Origin: Bryobacterales bacterium
Lineage (GTDB): Bacteria; Acidobacteriota; Terriglobia; Bryobacterales; Bryobacteraceae
Reading direction: 5' to 3'
Assembly (NCBI GenBank): GCA_019261985.1
Contig: JAFAQY010000101.1
Span: forward strand, 1 to 36,864
DNA: 36,864 nucleotides
In this document: positions 8,479 through 15,393 of the stretch, piece after piece
Layout: every line of letters begins with the position of its first letter
How positions within the stretch are numbered: the first letter of the stretch is position 1
Program-made: the position numbers and the translations under genes
The notes under the pieces: model-generated
Told to the model about the DNA's origin: nothing
Database searches by the model: none
The model's input: the letters and a program-made list of their open reading frames with translations, nothing else

Positions 8479-9276
8479 TCACGAGACCACCTCGAAAAGC
8501 CGTGCCACCTGTTGTTGCAGCCAGTGCGCGGCAAGCTGGGCGAGTTCTTCGGGATCTCCTCCCGCGAATCTCCCCGGTTTTTCCGTCCTGCCGCTGTGGC
8601 CGTTCACCAGCCACAGCGTCGCGCGGAGCTTTGCGTCGCTTGCTTCCAGACGGCCCTCCATCACAAAATCCGCGCCGCATTCGGCTGCGAATTGCCGGAC
8701 ATCGCCCACGCGGCCCATGTAACTGAGCGCGGTGGTTGGCGATACTAATTCGATTCGGCCCAGCTCTCCAAGCCGGACCGCCAACTCTTCGACGAGCGCC
8801 ATGGACTGCCGGCTCAACTCGGCCTCCGAGCGCACCGGCAGAATCAAAATGCAAGGCAGTTCGCCGCCGCTTAACCTAGGGTTATCGGCCCAAACGAAAC
8901 TGAGCACATAGCCCCCGCGATACCGGATATGAATGCGATCCCGGGCGCCCTCATTGCCGTAATATTGCGTCAGCTTTTGGCGCAACCGGCTGATCTCCTT
9001 GCGAACCAACGAATCCGCCTGAGGATCGAAATCCGCACGGCGCAAGACGCTTTCGGCGATCTCCCTTTCGGTCGGAGCGACGCCCCTCTGGTCCAGTGAC
9101 CGGTCTCCCAACCACTTGAGCAGCCTCCGTAATCGTTCGGCTCGCGCAAATGTCGCGCTTGACGTTACTTTTTCCAGATGTGCGTGGCAGAGCGGATCCG
9201 GAACTTGAACTCGGGATCCTTCGTTTCTCCCGGCGCGCGCCATAACGAGTGAAATGCCTTGAACTCCTATGCCCAT
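8479..9276 (-). CDS. Winged-helix-like regulator with C-terminal CadC/TolB-like sensor part
   Basis: Up to 265 residues (254 if the ATG at 9243 is used). Residues ~33-128 form a domain shared with the divergent gene at 9411: LLKWL followed by the pattern FDPQADSLVRKEISRLRQKL, YYG, then DRIHIRYRGGYV. This domain is common at the N-terminus of acidobacterial and planctomycete regulators with TPR or sensor modules and is thought to bind DNA. The C-terminal half (ILPVRSEAEL, LAVRLGELGRIELVSPTTALSY, GADFVMEGRLEASDAKLRATLWLVNG) matches the 'FlgO/TolB N-like' domain seen after CadC-type winged helices. No transmembrane segment is present, so it should be cytosolic. Targets are unknown; the divergent paralogue or feoAB are possible. 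Confidence 0.75.
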   Translation of the reverse strand: MGIGVQGISLVMARAGRNEGSRVQVPDPLCHAHLEKVTSSATFARAERLRRLLKWLGDRSLDQRGVAPTEREIAESVLRRADFDPQADSLVRKEISRLRQKLTQYYGNEGARDRIHIRYRGGYVLSFVWADNPRLSGGELPCILILPVRSEAELSRQSMALVEELAVRLGELGRIELVSPTTALSYMGRVGDVRQFAAECGADFVMEGRLEASDAKLRATLWLVNGHSGRTEKPGRFAGGDPEELAQLAAHWLQQQVARLFEVVS

Positions 9277-9410
9277 CGGTTGTTATTCAATTCCGCCTTA
9301 ATTCCGCGGGTTTGCTTTACTCGAATATACTAGGAAGCAGTCGGAGGTGGTATATTTCCGGCGCGGTTTCGTTCAACTCGGGGATAACGCCCCAATTAAC
9401 CCCAGAGGCG

Positions 9411-10709
9411 ATGTTACCGGAAGTGTACGAAATTACTCACGCGCTTGAGTTAATCCACCGGCAGGCGCATTTGCCTCCGGCGGAGCTTCGGTTTCTGCGG
9501 TATGTCGTCGAGCGGACTCTGGCCGGCGAGCAGGCCAAGGTGAACCAGAAGACAGTAGCCGCCGACGTTTTCGGCCTCGATCTGCTAAAGTTCGATCCCC
9601 GCGCCGATTCCACCGTTCGGACCACCGCCGCAAACCTGCGAATCAGCCTTTTGCGCTATTACGCCGGCCCAGGGCGCGCCGATAGAATAGCGATCGAGCT
9701 TCCGAAAGGCTCCTACGTGCCCCGCTTCCTCCGGCGAGCGCAACTTTCCGTCGCGGCCACAAGCCGTTTGTGGAGCGCGCGGGTGGCATTGGAATCGCGA
9801 ACCGTGTCCGGCTATGCCACCGCCATTGCTCAATTGGACTCGGTCTTGGCGGAAGCGCCAAATTTTTCGCTTGCGCTAGCGCTTAAAGCCGAATCGCTGG
9901 CCTCCCAAGCGATTCACGGATCGCGCCCGCGCCCCTGCCTGGAGCAGGCGCGCATCTGCTCGGACCGCGCTCTAGATACGACAGCGCCGGCTTGGCAGGC
10001 GTGGCTGGCGCGCGGAGCGGTTCTTCAAGCTCTCGATCTCGATTGGACGAGCGCGGAAACCGCGTACGACAACGCGCTGGAATCGAGCGGAGGCGAAGCC
10101 GCCACGCACGTCTGGTACACGGCATTCTTGGTAGGCCGCGGCCGTCCCCGGGAAGCCATCTCTATGTTGCAGCGTACAGTGGACCGCTTCGGCTACTGCA
10201 ATCCGACCTTCCTCGGCGATCTTTCCATGCTGCAAATGCTCGCGCGCGATTACACCGCCGCGCATGAGACCATACACGCGGCGCTCGCGGCCGCTCCGCA
10301 CTATTATCAACATCATTTGAATCGCGCAATTTTGCTCGAGGCGCAGGGCGATGCCGCCGGCGCGCTCCGCGAGCTTGACCAGACGCCTCTCCGCCTCCAC
10401 GAACGTCCCGTCACCTGGGGCCTGCGCGGCCTGTTCGCCGGGTTGAGCGGCAAGCCGGGGATCGCCAGCCGCCGGATCGTTTGGTTCCGAGGCATTCAAA
10501 GAACCGGACGATATATTCCTCCGAGCCAGGTTGCGGCGTGTTGGCTTGGTCTGGGCGATCTTGATGCGGCAGTACATCATCTCGAGTTGAGCGTGGAAGA
10601 TCGGGATCCCCTTGCTGTCTGGTTCCATGCATATCCGTTCTTCCGGCATTTGAACGCTCATCCAGGCTTCCAACGCCTAATCGATCGGATCGGCGTGGTG
10701 AGATATTAG
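9411..10709 (+). CDS. Winged-helix-like/TPR regulatory protein
   Basis: A 432-residue protein. Residues ~1-102 repeat the N-terminal domain of the divergent gene at 8479-9276 (FDPRADSTVRTTAANLRISL, YYAGPGRADRIAIELPKGSYV). The rest is alpha-helical with TPR-like repeats (AIAQLDSVLAEAPNFSLALALKAE, AETAYDNALE, REAISMLQRTVDRFG, AAHETIHAALAAAPHYYQHHLNRA, quoted in parts), a common scaffold for protein contacts. The frame is open from a GTG at 9249, but the ATG at 9411 has a purine-rich AGAGG before it and directly precedes the conserved domain. The 3' end overlaps the convergent methyltransferase gene by 33 bases. The ~170-base divergent promoter region holds AATTCCGC twice, 11 bases apart (9289 and 9300). 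Confidence 0.75.
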   Translation: MLPEVYEITHALELIHRQAHLPPAELRFLRYVVERTLAGEQAKVNQKTVAADVFGLDLLKFDPRADSTVRTTAANLRISLLRYYAGPGRADRIAIELPKGSYVPRFLRRAQLSVAATSRLWSARVALESRTVSGYATAIAQLDSVLAEAPNFSLALALKAESLASQAIHGSRPRPCLEQARICSDRALDTTAPAWQAWLARGAVLQALDLDWTSAETAYDNALESSGGEAATHVWYTAFLVGRGRPREAISMLQRTVDRFGYCNPTFLGDLSMLQMLARDYTAAHETIHAALAAAPHYYQHHLNRAILLEAQGDAAGALRELDQTPLRLHERPVTWGLRGLFAGLSGKPGIASRRIVWFRGIQRTGRYIPPSQVAACWLGLGDLDAAVHHLELSVEDRDPLAVWFHAYPFFRHLNAHPGFQRLIDRIGVVRY

Positions 10710-11243
10710 TCCTCGGCACTTCGGGAAAAACCGACCGGTTGTCTGCATGTAACTGAGATATGCATCGCGCCGAGGACTCCCTAAGAACTCTCGTTCTTCT
10801 CGAAGGGTCGCGCAAATATAGAGACTCGCCATGAAGATTGCCGCAAACGCGAGCGGCAGCCATCCCGTGGCCGCCCACCCGCCGATCCAGACCAGAGTGT
10901 ACGCGCAATAGAACGGATGCCGGACAAACCGGTACGGCCCGCCGCGCACTACAGCCGCCGGGGCGTGATGCTGGAAGCACGCTGCCAGATCATGGCCGCG
11001 TGTTGCGGCGACCGCGCGCCAGAATAGCGCGGCTCCAGCAAGATAAATAGAACCTGCGAGTAACGGGCACATTAACGGCTTTTCCAGAAGCGCGAAGACG
11101 TGCATCGCCGCGAATAGCGGCGCCGCCGCGGCGGTGAGGATCATGCCGGGACTCGGCTTCCCATCACGTCGAAAATGCCGCAACATCCCCCATCCGAAGC
11201 TTGCAAAGCAACCGAGCGCCGCGAAAAACAGGATCCATTTCAT
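10677..11243 (-). CDS. Isoprenylcysteine carboxyl methyltransferase (ICMT/PEMT)-like membrane protein
   Basis: A 188-residue protein with about five membrane helices and the ICMT/PEMT signature at the C-terminal half: GGPYRFVRHPFY (101-112), the REEREF motif (148-153) and YLSYMQTTGRFFPK (162-175). These residues bind S-adenosylmethionine and the carboxylate or lipid substrate in the family. It should methylate a lipidic or carboxyl substrate in the membrane. It begins ten bases after the GNAT gene at 11254-11847 on the same strand, so the two are one operon. Bacteria do not prenylate proteins in the CaaX way, so the substrate is likely a small lipid. Its 3' end overlaps the convergent TPR gene. 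Confidence 0.85.
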   Translation of the reverse strand: MKWILFFAALGCFASFGWGMLRHFRRDGKPSPGMILTAAAAPLFAAMHVFALLEKPLMCPLLAGSIYLAGAALFWRAVAATRGHDLAACFQHHAPAAVVRGGPYRFVRHPFYCAYTLVWIGGWAATGWLPLAFAAIFMASLYICATLREEREFLGSPRRDAYLSYMQTTGRFFPKCRGLISHHADPID

Positions 11244-11253
11244 AGCGCTGTCC

Positions 11254-11847
11254 TCACGCGGTCAGTCCTAACGCTCCGTGATCCGCGCCGATCAGTCCCG
11301 TATACGCGCACAAGATCATATGCATGCCAAAGGGATTCGGCACCGCGATTTCGGGAAATGGATGAAACGTCACTCCCACCTTGCGGCTGTTGATCTCGTT
11401 CAGCCGGACCATCGGCTCCGGGCACATGCTGAAAACGAGGTCCACTCCCAAACTCGCCGCGGCATGAGCCAGAGCGCAAATCAATCCCAGGCCGCACCGC
11501 CGTCCGCCGGCATAGTCAGGGTCCACCGCCACTCGCGAAAATTCGGCGTACGGCTGCTCGTCCAATCGGAAGCTGCGCCCGACGCCCTCCAATGCCGCGG
11601 CTAGCCGGAAGCCCGCTTCTTCCATCGGCATCGGCTGCGGCTTCGCGGGCGTCGAAATGGTAATGCGGCCGCCGGCGACCACGCGATCCTCGTAACCCAC
11701 GAGGATGAGGCTTTGATCATCCGCTGCCTCTGCACGGCCAAAGTCTTCGGTCAACGACGGATAGTGCCTGCGGTATACGCGGCCGCGAAGCTCGAAATAC
11801 TCGGCGAGCACCGTGGGATTTTTTGTGAGGAAAAATTGAAGCGGCAT
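11254..11847 (-). CDS. GNAT-fold N-acyltransferase resembling LuxI/FeeM-type synthases
   Basis: A 197-residue protein with a GNAT fold. Features recall autoinducer synthases and FeeM-like N-acyl amino acid synthases: an N-terminal ELRGRVYRR helix, acidic residues in AADDQSLILVG (around 43-44), GGRI (59-62), and EFSR at 102-105 followed by VAVDPDYAGG. The E-x-S-R arrangement occupies the same position as E101-S103-R104 of LuxI-type enzymes. Family knowledge predicts transfer of an acyl chain from acyl-ACP to an amino-group substrate. The next gene in the operon is an ICMT-like methyltransferase. LuxI versus FeeM versus a generic GNAT cannot be settled by eye. Confidence 0.65.
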   Translation of the reverse strand: MPLQFFLTKNPTVLAEYFELRGRVYRRHYPSLTEDFGRAEAADDQSLILVGYEDRVVAGGRITISTPAKPQPMPMEEAGFRLAAALEGVGRSFRLDEQPYAEFSRVAVDPDYAGGRRCGLGLICALAHAAASLGVDLVFSMCPEPMVRLNEINSRKVGVTFHPFPEIAVPNPFGMHMILCAYTGLIGADHGALGLTA

Positions 11848-11881
11848 GCCCGCACAGCGGAATGCGGGCCTCGGCGCTGCT

Positions 11882-12038
11882 CAAAATAAACGGCGCTATT
11901 TTTCGACCAATTTTCAGCGCGATTTGCGCTCTTGTGTCGAAGCCGGATGTGCTGGACGGAAGCTTCGACGCGGTCCTCACATATGTGAGGGAACATTGCG
12001 CCACTTCCGGTTGGGCGCTCCAGCTTTGGATACTTATT
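11882..12038. repeat. Leader direct repeat, copy A
   Basis: About 155 bases that recur, with small changes, at 14187-14338 (copy B). Each copy lies just upstream of a secreted-protein gene. Conserved inside are three successive inverted repeats: a GCGC-based repeat near 11927-11935, TCGAAGC...GCTTCGA at about 11938-11968, and CCTCACATATGTGAGG at 11975-11990, which is a perfect 16-base palindrome. The 3' part contains the block annotated separately at 11977-12035. It may be a duplicated promoter/operator region, or the DNA of a structured RNA. Confidence 0.85.
11977..12035 (+). promoter_or_regulatory. Shared regulatory block, copy A (upstream of NHL gene)
   Basis: The pattern is TCACAT at 11977, CATT at 11994, CACTTCC at 12002 and GATACTT at 12029. 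The same elements occur with the same spacing at 14276-14334 and, with one base less between the last two, at 15330-15387 before the ECF sigma gene. GATACTT may be a -10-type element. CACTTCC sits 20 bases before it. The palindrome at the left end would suit a dimeric activator. Confidence 0.6.
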
Positions 12039-12081
12039 TTTCAGATTTGGGAACGCGTCGGACAGCAGGAGAGTACAAATT

Positions 12082-13980
12082 ATGAAGGACCTGAATCAGG
12101 GCTCTCGCGCCGCAGCGCGCGTGATATTTCTGGGACCGTTGGTGACCTTATATTGCGCTGCCCAGGTCCCGGTGTTCACGGTCACCACGGTTGCGGGAAG
12201 TGGCGGACCGCGGTCGACGGCTAATCTCTTCGCCGCCGCCGGCCTCGCCTTCGATTCCACGGGTAACCTGTATATTTCAGATGAGCAACAAAGGGTTTTC
12301 AAGCTTACACCGCAGGGGACGTTGACCGCTGTCGCCGGTGGCGGCCCAGCCAGCCCGTTTCTTGGTGATGGCGGCCCCGCGACTAACGCCGAACTGGCCG
12401 GGCCGACGGGTCTGGCAATGGATGCGTCTGGCAATCTTTACATTGCCGACACTTTGGACAATCGCATTCGCAAAATATCCTCCTCCGGCACAATCACGAC
12501 GATTGCGGGAGGCGCTTCCAGCGGTCCACTTGGCGACGGAGGCCCGGCGACGAGCGCCCTTCTCCTAAATCCAAAAGGGCTCGCGCTAGACGCCGCCGGA
12601 AACCTCTACATTGCCGACACAGGCCACAATCGCGTGCGTATGATTGCTCCCGATGGAACCATTACGACCGTCGCGGGAAGCGGAGTGGAGTGCACTACCG
12701 GGCAATGCACAGCCGCTGTTTTCGGCGATGGGGGCCCAGCCGCTAACGCAGCCGTAACTTCACCGGTCGCTATTGCTTTGGACTCGGCGACCAACCTGTA
12801 CATAACGGACCCACTGGGGTTCATCCGCAAAGTGATGAATGGCGTGATTACCACCGTAGCTGGAAACGGGAGCGTCTTCGATTACGGTGATGGAGGTCCC
12901 GGCTCCGCCGCCGGTTTATCCCCGAATCCGCAGGACTTGGCCGTCGACCGCGCAGGGACCATCTACATTTCGGACTCGGCTCACTCCGTGGTGCGCGCTG
13001 TCACTTCCGATGGGACCATCAACACGATCGCAGGGAATTACCCTGCCACGGTGGCTGCGTTTAACACGTTTCCGCCGATCGCGGCGGGTACTCCCGCGCT
13101 CAGCGCCATTATCGATCCCCAAGCTTTGGCGATAGGACCAAGTGGGAACCTATACATTTCTACAATCAACAGCGTCTTGTCTCTGGCCTCAAGCGCGGCA
13201 TCGGTCTCTCCGCCCCCCGCGGTGGCGACCAACTTTGGCGTGGCGGCAATCGAAGCAAGCAGCTTTGGCGGCGATCCCATGCGCCCGATTTCGCTCGGCG
13301 GCTGGGTAGAAATCTATGGGAACTATTTGGCGCCCGATACCCGCGCCTGGGCTGCTTCGGACTTTAACGGGTCGAACGCTCCTACCGCATTGGATGGTGT
13401 TTCTGTCACCATCGGCGGACAGCCCGCTTACGTCAGCTATATCAGCCCCGGGCAGGTGAACGTTCAAGTACCCACCGGCATTGGCACGGGCCCGCAACCC
13501 CTGGTGATTTCGACCGCCCATGGAAAGAGCCCTACCTACGCGATAACCGTCAATGCGGAAGTGCCGGGATTGCTCGCGCCGCCGGTGTTCAACATTAAAG
13601 GCGCTCAGTACGGAGTGGCGCTTTTCCCTGACGGCGTGACATACGCTCTCCCGGTGGGAGCCATTCCGGGTGTGGCTAGCCGCCCCGCGCAGCAAGGCGA
13701 CACCTTAACGTTTTATGGCATCGGCTTCGGGCCGACGTCACCAAATATTTCGGCCGGCGAGATCACACCCTCGCCAAATTCTTTAACGCAAGAACTTACA
13801 GTCTGGTTCGGCACGCCGGACGTTCCGGCCACGGTGCTCTATGCTGGCCTCGCCCCGGGAGTTGTCGGACTGTATCAGTTCAACGTGGTGGTTCCGAAGC
13901 TTCCAGTGGGCGGCGCTCAGCTAGTGATCTTCAGTCTCGGCGCAGCGGGACTAACCATTGTAACGATTGCCACCAAATAA
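12082..13980 (+). CDS. Secreted NHL-repeat protein with TIGR03437 C-terminal domain
   Basis: A 632-residue exported protein. Residues 1-27 are a signal peptide ending CAAQ. Residues ~35-370 contain about six NHL beta-propeller repeats, each with the pattern GLA(L/M)DASGNLYIADT..NRIRKI..GTITTIAG, separated by GDGGPA stretches (quoted in pieces). Residues ~395-632 are the C-terminal domain of the TIGR03437 family, with GGQPAYVSYISPGQVNVQVP and YAGLAPGVVGLYQFNVVVP. This domain is especially abundant in Solibacter-type acidobacteria and its function is unknown. An AGGAGAG ribosome binding site precedes the ATG at 12082. The block at 11977-12035 lies upstream. Probably a cell-surface or extracellular binding protein. 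Confidence 0.92.
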   Translation: MKDLNQGSRAAARVIFLGPLVTLYCAAQVPVFTVTTVAGSGGPRSTANLFAAAGLAFDSTGNLYISDEQQRVFKLTPQGTLTAVAGGGPASPFLGDGGPATNAELAGPTGLAMDASGNLYIADTLDNRIRKISSSGTITTIAGGASSGPLGDGGPATSALLLNPKGLALDAAGNLYIADTGHNRVRMIAPDGTITTVAGSGVECTTGQCTAAVFGDGGPAANAAVTSPVAIALDSATNLYITDPLGFIRKVMNGVITTVAGNGSVFDYGDGGPGSAAGLSPNPQDLAVDRAGTIYISDSAHSVVRAVTSDGTINTIAGNYPATVAAFNTFPPIAAGTPALSAIIDPQALAIGPSGNLYISTINSVLSLASSAASVSPPPAVATNFGVAAIEASSFGGDPMRPISLGGWVEIYGNYLAPDTRAWAASDFNGSNAPTALDGVSVTIGGQPAYVSYISPGQVNVQVPTGIGTGPQPLVISTAHGKSPTYAITVNAEVPGLLAPPVFNIKGAQYGVALFPDGVTYALPVGAIPGVASRPAQQGDTLTFYGIGFGPTSPNISAGEITPSPNSLTQELTVWFGTPDVPATVLYAGLAPGVVGLYQFNVVVPKLPVGGAQLVIFSLGAAGLTIVTIATK

Positions 13981-14186
13981 GTACATGATCTTTGCGATGG
14001 CGCATTGGATCACTTCACAGCCCCGGTCTCTTTCTCGATCCTGGCATTGATGGAAGCCAGCGCGGGAAATCACGCGGGGGCGAAGGCGCGGGAAGGAAGT
14101 GATAATGCGAAACTGTCGCTGTTCGTTTGATGATGTGTCTCCTCGCGGCCACGCACAATACATCGCCGCGCGATCTCGACGACATT

Positions 14187-14338
14187 CAAATAAATCTTCG
14201 TTTTTTACCATTTTCGGGCGCGATTCGCGCTCTTGTATCGAAGCCGGATGCGCGGACGAAGCTTCGGCGCGGTCCTCACAAATGTGAGGGAACATTGCGC
14301 CACTTCCGGTTCTGGGCGTTCTGCTTGGATACTTGTTT
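14187..14338. repeat. Leader direct repeat, copy B
   Basis: This is the second copy of the ~150-base leader at 11882-12038. The palindrome is CCTCACAAATGTGAGG at 14274-14289, with one central mismatch, and the GCGC repeat is GCGCG-ATT-CGCGC. It occupies the 3' part of a 375-base gap (13981-14355) between the NHL gene and the next gene. The first 200 bases of that gap show nothing I can support. Confidence 0.85.
14276..14334 (+). promoter_or_regulatory. Shared regulatory block, copy B
   Basis: TCACAA at 14276, CATT at 14293, CACTTCC at 14301 and GATACTT at 14328 reproduce the spacing of copy A exactly. The downstream gene starts 21 bases after GATACTT, with a strong AAGGAGG at 14345-14351 in between. 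Confidence 0.6.
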
Positions 14339-14355
14339 CACATTAAGGAGGACGT

Positions 14356-14721
14356 ATGAGTGGAAAACGGCTGTTGCTGTTTGGGGCGGCACTGCTGGCC
14401 GCGCCATGGGCGCATGCCCAGCCTGCCCGTTTGGGAAAAAACCTGATCGTCAACGGCGACGCCGAAGCCGGCCCCACGCTCCCCGATGTTCCGGCGCGGG
14501 ACGTTGCGATTCAACAGAACCAATTGGCGACACCCGTTCAGTTCCTGTTCAACTCCACGCCGGTTACGCCCGCATATTTCGGCTTGGCCCCGGGCTACAC
14601 CGGCGTGTATCAATTCAACGTCGTAGTTCCCAACGTCCCGGCCAATAACGCCCTGCCGATTTCCTTCAATCTCGGGGGAGTGAAGGGCGCCCAGACGCTC
14701 TACATCGCAGTTGGAAATTAG
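14356..14721 (+). CDS. Short secreted protein ending in a partial TIGR03437 domain
   Basis: A 121-residue protein with a clear signal peptide (residues 1-22, ending AHAQ). It continues with NLIVNGDAEAGP, a motif usually found at the start of much larger carbohydrate-binding or PEP-CTERM-type secreted proteins. From about residue 58 it matches the last ~60 residues of the NHL protein's TIGR03437 domain (FGLAPGYTGVYQFNVVVPNV beside YAGLAPGVVGLYQFNVVVPK). The central part of a typical family member is missing, so it is either a mini-protein or the product of an internal deletion. A strong ribosome binding site and an intact frame suggest it is expressed. It probably forms an operon with the next gene, 17 bases away. 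Confidence 0.8.
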   Translation: MSGKRLLLFGAALLAAPWAHAQPARLGKNLIVNGDAEAGPTLPDVPARDVAIQQNQLATPVQFLFNSTPVTPAYFGLAPGYTGVYQFNVVVPNVPANNALPISFNLGGVKGAQTLYIAVGN

Positions 14722-14738
14722 AACTCAAGGAGGACGCC

Positions 14739-15290
14739 ATGCAAAAGTATTCAGGAATCCGCGGCCGGCGGATAACGAATTCATCGGCCGGACTTGCCGC
14801 GTTCCTATTTGCGATCACCGGCGCGCTTGGGCCTGGGCTTCACGGACAGGACGTTTCGCAGCGTGCCCTCGACAACGCGCACAATTTCTTGAAAACCAAG
14901 GATCGCGGCAACGATATTCTCGGCTTCCTTCATTTCGGAACCGACTATCATGGCCACGAATTCCGCCAGGCACTGGCCACAGGCCGCGGCAATTTCGCTC
15001 TCGTCTACCGCTTTCACTGGAGTGACGACGACATAACCGACGCCGAGTTCCTGTGCGATTCCCGCGGCGACATAAACGACATCAGGATAATGTCCACCAG
15101 CGCCGTCATCAACCGGCCGTTCTTCCTCGCCGACGCCGCGGTCCAGATATTGGGTAATTTCCTGATCGACGCGGCGAAGGACAAGCTAAGCCCCGCCGAG
15201 CGCAAAATCATTCAAAAGTTCGTCGACAATGCCGACGCCAAAGGGATGCTGATCTGGTGGCTTAGATTCCAACGGGTTTGGGGAGGATGA
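14739..15290 (+). CDS. Secreted protein of unknown function
   Basis: A 183-residue protein with a basic N-terminus and a hydrophobic segment (AGLAAFLFAITGALGPGLHG), most likely a signal peptide. An AAGGAGG ribosome binding site precedes the ATG, 17 bases after the truncated TIGR03437 gene. The mature part has no motif I recognise. It is soluble-looking, with an acidic middle (HWSDDDITDAEFLCDSRGDI) and a helical C-terminus (LSPAERKIIQKFVDNADAKG). Position before the sigma/kinase operon and behind the shared regulatory block suggests membership in that regulon. Function unknown. Confidence 0.75.
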   Translation: MQKYSGIRGRRITNSSAGLAAFLFAITGALGPGLHGQDVSQRALDNAHNFLKTKDRGNDILGFLHFGTDYHGHEFRQALATGRGNFALVYRFHWSDDDITDAEFLCDSRGDINDIRIMSTSAVINRPFFLADAAVQILGNFLIDAAKDKLSPAERKIIQKFVDNADAKGMLIWWLRFQRVWGG

Positions 15291-15329
15291 AAGCGCCCCA
15301 ATCCAATCCCGCGCGTCACTCACAATCGG

Positions 15330-15387
15330 TCACATCCGTGATGTCACATTCGATCACTTCCAATCCGTTTAGCAGTAGCCGATACTT
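15330..15387 (+). promoter_or_regulatory. Shared regulatory block, copy C (upstream of ECF sigma gene)
   Basis: TCACAT at 15330, CATT at 15347, CACTTCC at 15355 and GATACTT at 15381. The first 32 bases match copy A at 23 positions without any gap. Only the CACTTCC-GATACTT distance differs, by one base. The flanking leader sequence is not conserved here, so the conservation is confined to the block. GATACTT ends seven bases before the ATG of the sigma gene. Confidence 0.55.
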
Positions 15388-15393
15388 GCATCC

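Noticed and set aside
7708-8748. 346-residue open frame overlapping feoB
   Set aside because: Out-of-frame shadow of feoB running past its stop; no family resemblance.
9249-9410. 54-residue extension of the TPR regulator
   Set aside because: GTG start without a ribosome binding site, overlapping the divergent gene; the conserved domain begins after the ATG at 9411.
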